A stretch of 64,000 bases of DNA from Bradyrhizobium sp. MOS002 (GCF_003020115.1 NZ_PYFX01000011.1:62001-126000); one strand, 5' to 3'; shown: positions 40,588 to 49,091, numbered from the stretch's first letter. Numbers and translations are program-made. The notes: generated by a model not told the origin, from the letters alone.

Positions 40588-41451
40588 ATGACAGTCAAAG
40601 CCCTCATCGCCTCTTTCACCCAGCAGGAAGATCTCAACTTCCTGTTGACCAACCGCATCCCCCGCGCGGCCCTGACCCGCTTCATGGGCTGGTTCTCCAA
40701 GATCGAGAACCCGCTGGTGCGGGACGGCTCCATCGCGCTGTGGAAGCTGTTCTCCGACCTCGACCTGTCGGAGGCGCGCAAGACCCATTTCAGGAGTCTG
40801 CACGACTGCTTCACCCGGGAGCTCAAGCCCGGCTTGCGGCCCTTTGATCCCGATCCTTCCGTCGTCGCCAGTCCGTCTGACGGCATCGTCGGCGCCCATG
40901 GCCGGATCGCCGACACCGAGCTGTTCCAGGTCAAGGGCGCGCCGTACTCGCTGCTCGATTTGCTCGGCGATTCCGTGCTGGTCGACCAGCACCGCAACGG
41001 CTCCTTCGTCACGCTGCGGCTGACCTCGAGCATGTATCACCGCTTCCACGCGCCCTTTGACGCGCATATCGAGCGCGTCACGCTGATCCATGGCGATGTC
41101 TGGAACGTCAACCCGATCGCGCTGAAGCGGGTCGAGCGTCTGTTTTGCAAGAACGAGCGCGCGGTGATCCGTACGCATCTCGCGACCGGCGAAGCCGTGA
41201 CGCTGGTGCCGGTCGCCGCAATCCTGGTCGCGAGCATCCGTCTGCACTTCCTCGACATGGTGCTGAATGCGCAGACCAGGGGGCCGGTCAATTTTTCCTG
41301 CGACGTCAGCGTGAGCAAGGGCGAGGAGCTCGGCTGGTTCGAGCATGGCTCGACCATCATCATCCTCGCGCCCGGCGATTTCACCTTCTGCGACGGCATC
41401 GCCGAAGGCACGCGCATCCAGGCGGGTCAAGCGCTGCTGAGAAAAAACTAG
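40588..41451 (+). CDS. psd: phosphatidylserine decarboxylase
   Basis: A 287-residue PSD proenzyme, of the long E. coli-like form. Blocks: FKELKPGLRP-like TRELKPGLRPFDPDPSVVASPSD split around residue 75, FQVKGAPYSLLDLLGD, VTLRLTSSMYHRFHAPFD and the self-cleavage site GWFEHGSTIIIL, where the Ser of G-S-T becomes the pyruvoyl group (usual LGST is HGST here). It makes phosphatidylethanolamine, the substrate of PmtA 3 kb away. No pssA is adjacent, so this may be a second PSD. It acts at the inner membrane. Confidence 0.88.
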   Translation: MTVKALIASFTQQEDLNFLLTNRIPRAALTRFMGWFSKIENPLVRDGSIALWKLFSDLDLSEARKTHFRSLHDCFTRELKPGLRPFDPDPSVVASPSDGIVGAHGRIADTELFQVKGAPYSLLDLLGDSVLVDQHRNGSFVTLRLTSSMYHRFHAPFDAHIERVTLIHGDVWNVNPIALKRVERLFCKNERAVIRTHLATGEAVTLVPVAAILVASIRLHFLDMVLNAQTRGPVNFSCDVSVSKGEELGWFEHGSTIIILAPGDFTFCDGIAEGTRIQAGQALLRKN

Positions 41452-41518
41452 CCTTCAATCCGCCGCGTCGGCCGCCTATATCGTTCGTGGGGACGTTTCT
41501 ACGACTACGGATTGGGTG

Positions 41519-42079
41519 ATGGCGCGGGCGCCGGTCATGGCGGCGGGTGGTATTGTGCTGCGGCGAAGTGCGCCGCCGCTGATTGCCGTCGTGCGCCAGC
41601 GCAAGCGCAACGAATGGGGTTTGCCCAAGGGCAAGCTCGACGACGGCGAAACGCCGAAGCAAGCCGCGCATCGCGAGGTGCTGGAAGAGACCGGCCACGA
41701 CGTCGCCATCCACGAATTCCTGGGCACGCTCGTCTATCAGTCCGGTGGCCGTTCCAAGGTCGTGCATTTCTGGCGCATGGAGGCCGGGGATGGTCCGGTC
41801 CGCAAGCTGATGAACGACATCAAGGCGGTCGACTGGCTGACGCTGGAAGACGCGCTCGCGCGCTTGTCGCGCGAATATGAGCGCGTGTTCCTGACGCAGA
41901 TCGGTCCGATCGCGCTCGCGGCCGCAGGGCTTGTGCCGTTGCCCGCTCCGGAGCCGACGCCGCCATTGGCAAGCGACAACATCGACGCGGCCTTGCAAAC
42001 GCTGACACCGGCCTCGGTCGACGAGCTGCGCCACGGCCTGTTGCAGAAGGTGAAGGCCTGGCTCCGTGGCGAGGCGTGA
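41519..42079 (+). CDS. Nudix hydrolase
   Basis: A 186-residue cytosolic pyrophosphohydrolase. The Nudix box G-x5-E-x7-R-E-x2-E-E-x-G is fully present (residues 38-60: GKLDDGETP then REVLEETG), and WGLPKGK precedes it, as in diadenosine polyphosphate and polyphosphate-type Nudix enzymes. The C-terminal 65 residues are a Pro-rich linker and a helix (VDELRHGLLQKVKAWL) of unknown role. Start ATG 41519; a GTG one codon upstream is possible. It is 67 bp after psd, same strand. Substrate unknown. Confidence 0.9.
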   Translation: MARAPVMAAGGIVLRRSAPPLIAVVRQRKRNEWGLPKGKLDDGETPKQAAHREVLEETGHDVAIHEFLGTLVYQSGGRSKVVHFWRMEAGDGPVRKLMNDIKAVDWLTLEDALARLSREYERVFLTQIGPIALAAAGLVPLPAPEPTPPLASDNIDAALQTLTPASVDELRHGLLQKVKAWLRGEA

Positions 42080-42164
42080 GACCTCTTCACGCCGTTCCGC
42101 TTGCGGCGAATTTGGAAACATCCCAGAGCTGGTGTGTTGGTCGGGGCTTCAGCTCCCTCCAAGT

Positions 42165-42244
42165 CGTCATTGCGATCGCAGCGAAACAATCCAGAGTCCC
42201 TCCGCGGAAACATTCTGGACTGCTTCGCTGCGCTCGCAATGACG
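42165..42244. repeat. palindromic repeat, CGTCATTGCGAG family, copy 3
   Basis: CGTCATTGCGATCGCAGCG and CTGCGCTCGCAATGACGG with CAATCCAGAG / CATTCTGGACTG inside. Confidence 0.88.
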
Positions 42245-42270
42245 GAGGAGAGGGCGCGCTCAACGTCAAC

Positions 42271-42370
42271 CCTCATGGTGAGGAGCGCGCATCGCGCGCG
42301 TCTCGAACCATGCGGCCGACGATGGCCTCGCCCTTCGAGACGCTTGCTTCGCAAGCTCCTCAGGGTGAGG
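42271..42370. repeat. palindromic repeat, CCTCATGGTGAGGAGC family
   Basis: CCTCATGGTGAGGAGCGCGC, TCTCGAACCATG, CCTTCGAGACGC and GCTCCTCAGGGTGAGG. It ends 10 bp before the FecR gene stop. A near-identical copy is at 43951-44064, at the other end of the same gene. Confidence 0.9.
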
Positions 42371-42380
42371 GGCGGCACTG

Positions 42381-43835
42381 TCACCGCCGCTCCTTCTCCT
42401 TCGGAGCTGGCACTGGCCTTCGCGGCGCTGCGGGGCGTTGCGCGGCGGGCGGGCGCTGCTGGAATCCGCCCGGGCGCTGCATGCTGCCTGGCTGCTGAGC
42501 CGCGGGCGGCTGGCCCGGTTGCGATCCGGTGCGCGGCGTTTGCGGCTGCGGCGCAGTGCCCTGCTGCTGCGGCACGACTCCGCCGGGTTGCGCCGGGATC
42601 TGTCCACCGCGCTGCGGCTGGTTTTGCGGCGTGCGGCCGGGTTGCGTACCTTGTCCGGCGCGCGGCGCACCTGCCGGCTGTCCCGCACCTTGCTGCTGCT
42701 GGCCTTGCTGTTGCCGACCTTGACCCGTGCGGGGCGTACCCGGCTGTACGGCGCCGCCTTGTCCCTGCCGCTGCTGCGGCGGCTGGGCGCCTTGCTGGCT
42801 GCCTTGGCGGCCTGGCGCGCCCGGCTGCTGCTGGCCTGGACGGTTGTTCTGACCGGGCTGGCCGTTCGGCCGCTGCGGCTGTTGTCCGGGCGCCGTGTTC
42901 GGCCGCAACTGTTGCTGTTGCGGCGGCTGGAACGGTCGTGGAATGCGCGGGCTCGCGGTCGGATTGGCGCGGCGGAAGTCGCGCTGCTCGGTGACGATCT
43001 GCCGGCCCGTGGTCTGCGCCAGATGTACCTGGCTGACGAAACCGCGGTCGCGCGCGATCTGCTGTGCGGGAATCGTGATCGGCACCGCGGCAAAGCGCAT
43101 GACGCCGGCCGCGGCTGCGCCCGGCCGGATCGCAAAACCGCTCGATCCTTGCGTCAGCGCGCCGAGCCGCGTCCCGCTCGTGCGGTCGTCGACGTCGATG
43201 TGTCCGACCCGGCCGTCGGCGTCGGGATAGAGCTTGATGTTGACGTTGTTGGCGTTGTTCGCGGCCGCGCCTGCCGGCACGTCGACGACGCCGGTGGTGC
43301 CGCGGATTCCGAGCGTCGCGGTCGGTGTCGTGATCTTCATGTCGCCGGTCTTTGCCACCGCCGCCGCGACGAAGGCGACGGTGCCCTTGCCGATGTCGAA
43401 GATTCCTGCGTTGTGCTTGCCGCCGTCCTCATAGACGTAAGTGTCGATGGTGATTTTTGTGCCGGCGGAGAGGTTGAACGTGGTCGCGTCGTCGAAGGTG
43501 ATGCCGAGCGAGGAGTTCGACGAAGTCTGCACGACGTCGTTGAGATAGATGTCGTCGCGCACCCGCAGCGGATAGGAATTTTTGTCGCGGATCACGGTCG
43601 CGATGCCCGTCACCGTCGCGACGTTGCCGATCGGCTCGACGGCGGCGGGCTGCGCCTCCGTCGCGGGAGCGGGTGAAGCCGATGGCGTCGGCGAGGGGGC
43701 GGGCGCCGGCTGCGCTTGTGGCTGGGCCTGCGCAAGCTCGATCGCATCGGATGCGAACGCAACGCTCGCGCCGGCCGGCAACGCCAGCAGCACAAGCGCG
43801 AACAAGAAGCGGCGCCAGGCCAAGATAAAAGTCAC
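42381..43835 (-). CDS. FecR-domain protein with Gln/Pro/Gly-rich tail
   Basis: A 484-residue exported protein. Signal peptide about 1-28; then a Pro/Ala linker; then a FecR domain (about 70-185: GIATVIRDKNSYPLRVRDDI, VVQTSSNSSLGITFDDATTF, TYVYEDGGKHNAGIFDIGKG, PTATLGIRGTTGVV). After residue 295 the rest, about 190 residues, is a Gln/Pro/Gly/Arg low-complexity tail with GQ and QQQ runs. FecR domains usually occur beside an ECF sigma factor; none is adjacent here. In other proteins it marks secreted or surface proteins. Start is GTG at 43835, with no good ribosome site, so it is uncertain. Confidence 0.8.
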   Translation of the reverse strand: MTFILAWRRFLFALVLLALPAGASVAFASDAIELAQAQPQAQPAPAPSPTPSASPAPATEAQPAAVEPIGNVATVTGIATVIRDKNSYPLRVRDDIYLNDVVQTSSNSSLGITFDDATTFNLSAGTKITIDTYVYEDGGKHNAGIFDIGKGTVAFVAAAVAKTGDMKITTPTATLGIRGTTGVVDVPAGAAANNANNVNIKLYPDADGRVGHIDVDDRTSGTRLGALTQGSSGFAIRPGAAAAGVMRFAAVPITIPAQQIARDRGFVSQVHLAQTTGRQIVTEQRDFRRANPTASPRIPRPFQPPQQQQLRPNTAPGQQPQRPNGQPGQNNRPGQQQPGAPGRQGSQQGAQPPQQRQGQGGAVQPGTPRTGQGRQQQGQQQQGAGQPAGAPRAGQGTQPGRTPQNQPQRGGQIPAQPGGVVPQQQGTAPQPQTPRTGSQPGQPPAAQQPGSMQRPGGFQQRPPAAQRPAAPRRPVPAPKEKERR

Positions 43836-43950
43836 GAGGAGGTCCCGGTGAGAAACGCGAGGCGAGATCGACCGATATCATCCTGATACAGGTGAACGGC
43901 GGATGAATGTCTATCGCACGGGGGCGGTGAACGTTCAAACCCAACTCTTA

Positions 43951-44064
43951 CCCCTCATGGTGAGGAGCGCGCCCTTGCGCGCGTCTCGAACCATGCAGGC
44001 CCGGCTCTCGATCCCGAGCCTCGCCCTTCGAGACGCCTGCTTCGCAGGCTCCTCAGGGTGAGGG
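43951..44064. repeat. palindromic repeat, CCTCATGGTGAGGAGC family, second copy
   Basis: CCCCTCATGGTGAGGAGCGCG, TCTCGAACCATG, GCCCTTCGAGACGC and GGCTCCTCAGGGTGAGGG. It lies upstream of the FecR gene and downstream of the DUF2147 gene. Confidence 0.9.
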
Positions 44065-44091
44065 ATAAAACCGAAGCTGTCGCGCAAGATC

Positions 44092-44119
44092 CCGGGTCGA
44101 TGCTTCGCATCGCCCGGGA
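44092..44119. repeat. short hairpin
   Basis: CCCGGGTCGATGC-TTC-GCATCGCCCGGG, 30 bp before the stop of the DUF2147 gene. It may act as terminator. Confidence 0.6.
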
Positions 44120-44148
44120 TGACGATAGTCGAGGACGATGGTGGTGCG

Positions 44149-44931
44149 TCAGCTCACGCGCTTCCAGGTCTGGCCGCCGCAGAACATGCCGCCGAAGGCG
44201 CAGCCCTGCACGCGCATTGCATTCGGGCCCTTCATCGCGATCGTCGAGTCGTAGTTGCGGCCGGAGTCGGGATCGTGGATGCGGCCGCTCCACTTGGCGC
44301 CGTCGGGCTTCATGTTGATCAGGATGCGCTCGTTGGTCTTCGCGGCGTAGCCGCAGAGATTGACGCCGCACTGTTCGACGCGGACATTGCCCTTGTTCTC
44401 TTCGGTGGCCCAAACGCCGATCGGCGTGTTGGCGGCCGGCGCGGCGGCGACCGGAGCCGGAGCGGGGGCCGGAGCAACTGCGACCGGTGCGGGCGCGACA
44501 ACGGGAGCAGGAGCCGCGACGGGCGCAGTCTGCGTCGTGTTGTCGTAGCTGGCTGTCGGAGCAGCGACAACCGTCGTGGTCGGCGCAGCCGGGGCAGCAA
44601 CCGCCGGTGCGGTGGTCTGCACCGGGACCTGCTGCGCGGGCTGCTGCTGCACCGAAGCCGGCGCGGGCTGCGTGGTCGTGGCCGGAGCCGGCGTGGTGTC
44701 GACGTCATCGTCCTTGGAGCCAAGGCCCTTGAGGTTGATGTTGTTCAGCTTGATCGGCTTGTCCGACAGGCCCGGCGCGACGATGGTCACGCAGTTGAGC
44801 GAGGCGCAATTGCGTGGCGTCTCGATGCGGATGTGCTGGCCTTCGATCTGGAACGAGAGCGAATTGCCGGCATGCGCGGCGGCAGTCGACGCGAGGAAGA
44901 GTGCGGTGGCGGCGATGGTGAGCTTGTTCAT
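44149..44931 (-). CDS. exported DUF2147-like protein, divergent paralogue 1
   Basis: A 260-residue exported protein. Signal peptide 1-21 (AAHA). N-domain: GNSLSFQIEGQHIRIETP and the Cys pair NCASLNC. A long Ala/Pro/Val linker (about 80-165) leads to a DUF2147 domain: GVWATEENKGNVRVEQCG, LCGYAAKTNERILINMKPDG, WSGRIHDPDSGRNYDST, CAFGGMFCGGQTW. AGGAGG precedes the ATG. Its twin at 45126-45962 faces the other way, 195 bp apart, with the same order of parts. Function unknown; the cysteines suggest disulfides. Confidence 0.8.
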   Translation of the reverse strand: MNKLTIAATALFLASTAAAHAGNSLSFQIEGQHIRIETPRNCASLNCVTIVAPGLSDKPIKLNNINLKGLGSKDDDVDTTPAPATTTQPAPASVQQQPAQQVPVQTTAPAVAAPAAPTTTVVAAPTASYDNTTQTAPVAAPAPVVAPAPVAVAPAPAPAPVAAAPAANTPIGVWATEENKGNVRVEQCGVNLCGYAAKTNERILINMKPDGAKWSGRIHDPDSGRNYDSTIAMKGPNAMRVQGCAFGGMFCGGQTWKRVS

Positions 44932-45125
44932 GACAACCTCCTAAAATGTGCGGTCCCGATATGAACTGAAGTCGCTGGTGGATGAAACGTGGTTCGACCC
45001 TACGCCCGGCTGGTCGGACGTTCTGTGATAGACGTCACAAGGGTTCGCCGCCGCTGGGTGACGCAGCGCACATTCAGCCGCGATTCCATCCGCGTAACCT
45101 CGTCGCGACACAGAGGGAGGCGACG

Positions 45126-45962
45126 ATGATGCGGCTTGTGACTTCGCTTGGCACATTGATCGCACTGCTGGCGATTGCGCCCGCAGCCGAGGCCGGCTCC
45201 TACGCGTTCTCGATCGGCGGTCATCGATTCCAGGTCGAATCGCCCAGCCATTGCCGATCGGCTTCCTGTGTTTCGGTGTCCTCCCATCGCAGCTTTCGGC
45301 CCGATGTCGATACGACGCCGGCGCCGGTGCTTCCGCCGCCGCAGCCGCTCTATCCCGTGGCTCCGGCCAGACCGGCGCAAGCGATTGTGGTCGCGCCTGC
45401 GCCGACGCCTCCTGTCCTTGCCGCAACGACGTCGCAGCCCGCTATCCTGCCGCAGGCGGCAAGCTCCAATCCGCCACGGGTCGAGCTACCGCGGATGGAT
45501 CCGCCGAAGACCGTCGCGCTCGATCCGCCGCGCATGGAGGCGCCCGTCGTCGCGCCAAGGCCGGGGCTCGAGCAGGCCGTGATGAGTCCTGAGCGCGGCG
45601 ACGACGAGCAGGCCTATTTGCCGCTCGGCGAATGGGAGAGCTCAGGCGCCAAGGGCACGGTTCGCATCGAACGCTGTGGACCGGCACTGTGCGGCTTCGC
45701 GCTGACTGAAGCATCGACCAGGGGCGAGAGCGTGCTCGTCAACATGAAGCCGAAAACCCACGACGTCTGGACCGGCAATATCTACAGCCGCTCCAGCGGC
45801 AGCACCTATTATGCGACGATGACGCTGAAGAGCTCCGGCAAGCTTCACGTCGAAGCCTGCGCAGTCGGCCATTTCTGGTGTTCCGGAAACGACTGGACGC
45901 GAGCCGAAGAGCGGCCGGAGAAGTTGATCACGACGTCGCGGCAGTGGAGCGCCCGGTCGTAA
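45126..45962 (+). CDS. exported DUF2147-like protein, divergent paralogue 2
   Basis: A 278-residue exported protein. Signal peptide 1-23 (AAEA). N-domain GSYAFSIGGHRFQVESPSHC then SCVSV; a Pro-rich linker (about 55-165); then DUF2147: GEWESSGAKGTVRIERCGPALCG, ESVLVNMKPKT, WTGNIYSRSSGSTYYATM, CAVGHFWCSGNDW. GGGAGG precedes the ATG at 45126. Compared with 44149-44931, the linker differs but both domains align. A shared divergent promoter region suggests joint control. Confidence 0.8.
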   Translation: MMRLVTSLGTLIALLAIAPAAEAGSYAFSIGGHRFQVESPSHCRSASCVSVSSHRSFRPDVDTTPAPVLPPPQPLYPVAPARPAQAIVVAPAPTPPVLAATTSQPAILPQAASSNPPRVELPRMDPPKTVALDPPRMEAPVVAPRPGLEQAVMSPERGDDEQAYLPLGEWESSGAKGTVRIERCGPALCGFALTEASTRGESVLVNMKPKTHDVWTGNIYSRSSGSTYYATMTLKSSGKLHVEACAVGHFWCSGNDWTRAEERPEKLITTSRQWSARS

Positions 45963-45993
45963 GGGACGCGTTCGATACCGTCGACGGAAGCCG

Positions 45994-46077
45994 CTAGATC
46001 ATGCCGAGCACGATGGCGCCGACGAAGGCCAAGGCGAGGTACGCGGTGATAACGCTCAGTCTCCCGGCGAACGTCAT
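45994..46077 (-). CDS. candidate 27-residue membrane peptide
   Basis: An 84-base frame encodes a peptide starting MTFAGRLSVIT, with one hydrophobic helix (AYLALAFVGAIVLGMI), an arrangement common in small single-pass proteins. GGGAGCGACCTC lies ahead of the ATG at good spacing. It is the only plausible gene in the 306-bp gap between two plus-strand genes. Size alone makes chance occurrence possible. Confidence 0.48.
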   Translation of the reverse strand: MTFAGRLSVITAYLALAFVGAIVLGMI

Positions 46078-46268
46078 GAGGTCGCTCCCGCTGTCGCGCC
46101 GCCTTGCGCGAGAGCGTCATGGTTAACAGAGAGTCTCTTTTCGAAAAAGTCAGCCATGCTGTCGCTCGTCCCCGGCAGGAGCTCTTGCTGGCGCGGGCTC
46201 ACATGGTTAAAGAATACTGAAATCAACACGTTGAAGAGTCTTTAAGTAAATTCACCGAACGTGCGTCC

Positions 46269-47459
46269 ATGACGCGCGGAGTTCGTTTGTATCTCGTCGG
46301 CTCCATCGTCCTTGTTTCGTTAGCGGGTTGCGGACGCGGCGTCTTCCAGGCCGAACGTGAACCGTGGCGGGCCGAGGCCGAAGCCGCATGCCTGAAATCG
46401 GGCGCGGTGAAAGAGGGGCCGGATCTCGTCCGCATCGACCCGATCTCCGGGCCGGGCATGTGCGGCGCCGAGTTTCCGCTCAAGGTCGCCGCCCTCGGCG
46501 AAGGCTCGAGCAGTTACGGCTTCGCCGATGAGGAATTGCGACCGCCCGGGAGCGTCGGCAACCAGCCGCGCTGGCCGGTGACGCAGCCGCGGTCGAATTA
46601 CCCGCAGAGCCAGAACTATCCGCAACGCTCGAACTATCCCGAGAGCGCGGTGCGGCAGCCGTCCGGCTATGGCGCCTCGCCTGGTCCAATGCCTCTGAAC
46701 GCGCCCGGCGTGGCGCACCAGGAGGATGAGATCGACCTGCCGCCCGAGGGCACCGATGCGGCGGGCGCCTCGCGCTACATGAATGCGCCGAGCTATCCGG
46801 CGCGGCCGGCGCCGTACTCGCAGGCGCCCGCGCAGCAACCGCTGCCGCGTCTTGGTCCGGCACAGGGCAATCCCGTCACCGCCGTCGGTCCTGTCGCGAT
46901 CAAGCCGGTTGCGACGCTGGCCTGTCCGATCGTGTCCGAGCTGGACCGCTGGCTCGCCGACACCGTGCAGCCCTCGGCGATGCGCTGGTTCGGCACCCGC
47001 GTCGCGGAGATCAAGCAGATCTCCGCCTATTCCTGCCGCGGCATGAACGGCAATTCGCATGCCCATATTTCCGAGCACGCTTTCGGCAACGCGCTCGACA
47101 TCGCCGCCTTCGTGCTCGCCGACGGCCGCCGTGTCACCGTGAAGGATGGCTGGCGCGGCATGCCGGAAGAGCAGGGCTTCTTGCGCGACGTGCAGTCGGG
47201 CGCGTGCGTGCATTTCACCACGGTGCTGGCGCCGGGCTCGAACGTCTATCATTACGATCACATCCACGTCGATCTGATGCGTCGCGCCAGCCGCCGCCTG
47301 ATCTGCCAGCCCGCCGCCGTCTCCGGCGAAGAGGTCGCCGCACGAGCGGGCGGGCGCAATCCCTATGCGAATGCGCGCGATCCCTCCGTGACCGGCTCGC
47401 TGGGTACGCGCAAAAGCACGATGCGCAAGCATGAAGAGGACGAGTACGCCGACGATTGA
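46269..47459 (+). CDS. extensin-like C-terminal domain lipoprotein
   Basis: A 396-residue lipoprotein: signal peptide ends LAGC (Cys near 21), the lipobox. Residues 50-70 carry GPGMCGAEFPL, a typical start block of extensin-like proteins. A long Pro/Tyr/Gln linker with NYPQSQNYPQRSNYP follows (about 90-205). The extensin-like C-domain spans about 215-345: LACPIVSELDRWLADTVQP, SCRGMNGNSHAHISEHAFG, ALDIAAFVLADGR and YDHIHVDLMR. This domain has the H/D/H arrangement of LAS-type metallopeptidases (SEHAFGNALDI, HYDHIHVD), so peptidoglycan cleavage is possible. Confidence 0.87.
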   Translation: MTRGVRLYLVGSIVLVSLAGCGRGVFQAEREPWRAEAEAACLKSGAVKEGPDLVRIDPISGPGMCGAEFPLKVAALGEGSSSYGFADEELRPPGSVGNQPRWPVTQPRSNYPQSQNYPQRSNYPESAVRQPSGYGASPGPMPLNAPGVAHQEDEIDLPPEGTDAAGASRYMNAPSYPARPAPYSQAPAQQPLPRLGPAQGNPVTAVGPVAIKPVATLACPIVSELDRWLADTVQPSAMRWFGTRVAEIKQISAYSCRGMNGNSHAHISEHAFGNALDIAAFVLADGRRVTVKDGWRGMPEEQGFLRDVQSGACVHFTTVLAPGSNVYHYDHIHVDLMRRASRRLICQPAAVSGEEVAARAGGRNPYANARDPSVTGSLGTRKSTMRKHEEDEYADD

Positions 47460-47460
47460 G

Positions 47461-48048
47461 ATGACTGACGATGTCGTCCGCTATCTCACCCATCCGCAGG
47501 TGCAAATCGATCCCGCTGTGCCGGTGCCGCAATGGGGCCTCAGCCCGGTCGGTCGCGCGCGCACTGAGGCCGTGGCGAGTGACACCTGGCTTGCGAACAC
47601 CACGCAGATCGTCTCCAGCGGCGAGCGCAAGGCGATCGAAACCGCCGAGATCATCGCAAGCCAGCTCGGTCTAATGATCGAGATCCGCGAGGCCATGCAC
47701 GAGAACGACCGCTCGGCGACCGGCTTTCTGAAGCCGGCGGAGTTCGAGGGGGTCGCCGACCAGTTTTTCGCGCAGCCGCATCTCAGCGTCCGCGGCTGGG
47801 AGCGCGCGGTGGATGCGCAGGCGCGCATCGTGCGCGAGGCCGAAGAGGTGCTGGCCCGCAATCGTCCCGGCGATGTTCTGTTCGTAGGCCACGGTGTCGT
47901 CGGCACGCTGCTGTTCTGCCACCATGCCGGCCATCCCATCAATCGCGTCCACGATCAGCCGGCCGGCGGCGGCCACGTCTTTGCGTTCACGCGCGATGCG
48001 CGCCAGATCCTGCACGGCTGGCGCAGAATGGAAGAGATCGAGGCGTAG
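47461..48048 (+). CDS. histidine-phosphatase-fold protein with altered RHG motif
   Basis: A 195-residue protein, beginning one base after the extensin gene stop. The fold is visible in WGLSPVGRARTEAV, SSGERKAIETAEIIA (the second Arg), AMHENDRSATGFL (acid residue) and DVLFVGHGVVGTLL with the second His. At the N-terminus, where phosphoglycerate-mutase-like enzymes have R-H-G, it reads Y-L-T-H-P: the His is kept, the Arg is Thr and the Gly Pro. It may have lost classical activity or work on another substrate. Confidence 0.78.
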   Translation: MTDDVVRYLTHPQVQIDPAVPVPQWGLSPVGRARTEAVASDTWLANTTQIVSSGERKAIETAEIIASQLGLMIEIREAMHENDRSATGFLKPAEFEGVADQFFAQPHLSVRGWERAVDAQARIVREAEEVLARNRPGDVLFVGHGVVGTLLFCHHAGHPINRVHDQPAGGGHVFAFTRDARQILHGWRRMEEIEA

Positions 48049-48058
48049 CTCGACAAGG

Positions 48059-48400
48059 TCATGTCGAAATCGGCTTCGACGGTGCTGGGACCAGCCCCAT
48101 GCACAGTTGCACCTCGGCCGGGACATTGTAGGTCCGCATGATGTGGCGGCTGTCGCGCAGGCCGGTCGCCTCACGTTGCACCACGAACATCCAGAGCGCA
48201 TGGCCTGCTTCCATCACCAGCTTGCGCCTGGCTGGTTGCATCGAGGCCGGCACCTCGGGGAGGGCATGGGCGGCGTCGAACTCGCGCAAGCGCGCCAGCG
48301 CCTGTTCGAGCGTGCGGCCCATCCGTCCAAGCGCGGAGGCTTGTTCCTGAACGATCTCGTAATGGAGGATATCGACCGGCGGCCGAAGATCACGGGACAT
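48059..48400 (-). CDS. small conserved protein, DUF6665-like
   Basis: A 113-residue helical cytosolic protein: LRPPVDILHYEIVQEQASALG, then LEQALARLREFDAAHA, RRKLVMEAGHALWMFVVQREATGLRD and YNVPAEV. As I recall this matches DUF6665, a family without function. It is convergent with the phosphatase-fold gene and 55 bp from the TetR gene end on the same strand, possibly in one transcript. No strong ribosome site is visible at 48400. Confidence 0.6.
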   Translation of the reverse strand: MSRDLRPPVDILHYEIVQEQASALGRMGRTLEQALARLREFDAAHALPEVPASMQPARRKLVMEAGHALWMFVVQREATGLRDSRHIMRTYNVPAEVQLCMGLVPAPSKPIST

Positions 48401-48455
48401 GAGCCCAAATATAATGCTGTGAGAGCGGCCTGCGCAACGCGCGGTCCGCTTGCCG

Positions 48456-49091
48456 CTACTTCGCCCGGTACGCCGCCAGGAACATCCGCGTCGCGCTGTC
48501 GACGACTTCGCTCATGCGCTCTTCCGACGGCGCGGGCGCGGCCTGGAAAACGAAGGGCAAGAAGAGCGAGGCCTTGCACAGCTCCATGAACTGCGACGCC
48601 GCCAGATCGCAATCGTCGATCGCGAGATCGCCGGAGGCGACCTGGGCTTTGAGATAGTCGGAGAGCCGATTGATGGACCTGTCCAGCACCCGCGCATAGT
48701 AGCGGCGGCCGAGATCGGGCATGCGCTCGGCGATCGCCATCACGGTGCGGATCGCCGATCCGCCGCCGGGCCGGCACAGCAGACGGTTGTAGGCCCGGCC
48801 GAAATCCTTCAGCGTGGTTTCCACATCGCGTGCCGGATCGAAATTGAACGCGACCTGACCGTGCTGGAGCGCCTCCTGTTCGAGGATGGCTTCGAACAGC
48901 GCGCATTTGTCCGCGAAGTAGACGTAAAGCGTCCCCTTCGAGACCTGCGCCGCGCGGGCGATCTCGCCCATGCTGGCACCGTCAAACCCGAGATCCATGA
49001 ACACCTTGCGGGCCCCGTCCAGGATCTGGCGGCGTTTGGAGCTGTCCTCCTCCTGGATGACGTGCAGATGTTCGCGGCCGGCTACAACCAT
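48456..49091 (-). CDS. TetR family repressor of the adjacent pump
   Basis: A 211-residue regulator. N-terminal HTH: RRQILDGARKVFMDLGFDGAS then IARAAQVSKGTLYVYFADKCALF (about 20-65). The C-terminal ligand domain resembles TetR_C AcrR-type (LLCRPGGGSAIRTVMAIAERMP). It is divergent from an EmrA/EmrB-type pump; the intergenic region has a perfect 23-bp palindrome covering both predicted -35 elements, so it likely represses both itself and the pump until an effector binds. Confidence 0.93.
   Translation of the reverse strand: MVVAGREHLHVIQEEDSSKRRQILDGARKVFMDLGFDGASMGEIARAAQVSKGTLYVYFADKCALFEAILEQEALQHGQVAFNFDPARDVETTLKDFGRAYNRLLCRPGGGSAIRTVMAIAERMPDLGRRYYARVLDRSINRLSDYLKAQVASGDLAIDDCDLAASQFMELCKASLFLPFVFQAAPAPSEERMSEVVDSATRMFLAAYRAK

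Noticed and set aside
42438..43676. 412-codon plus-strand frame
   Set aside because: Antisense to the FecR gene's Gln/Pro repeats, which open all frames.
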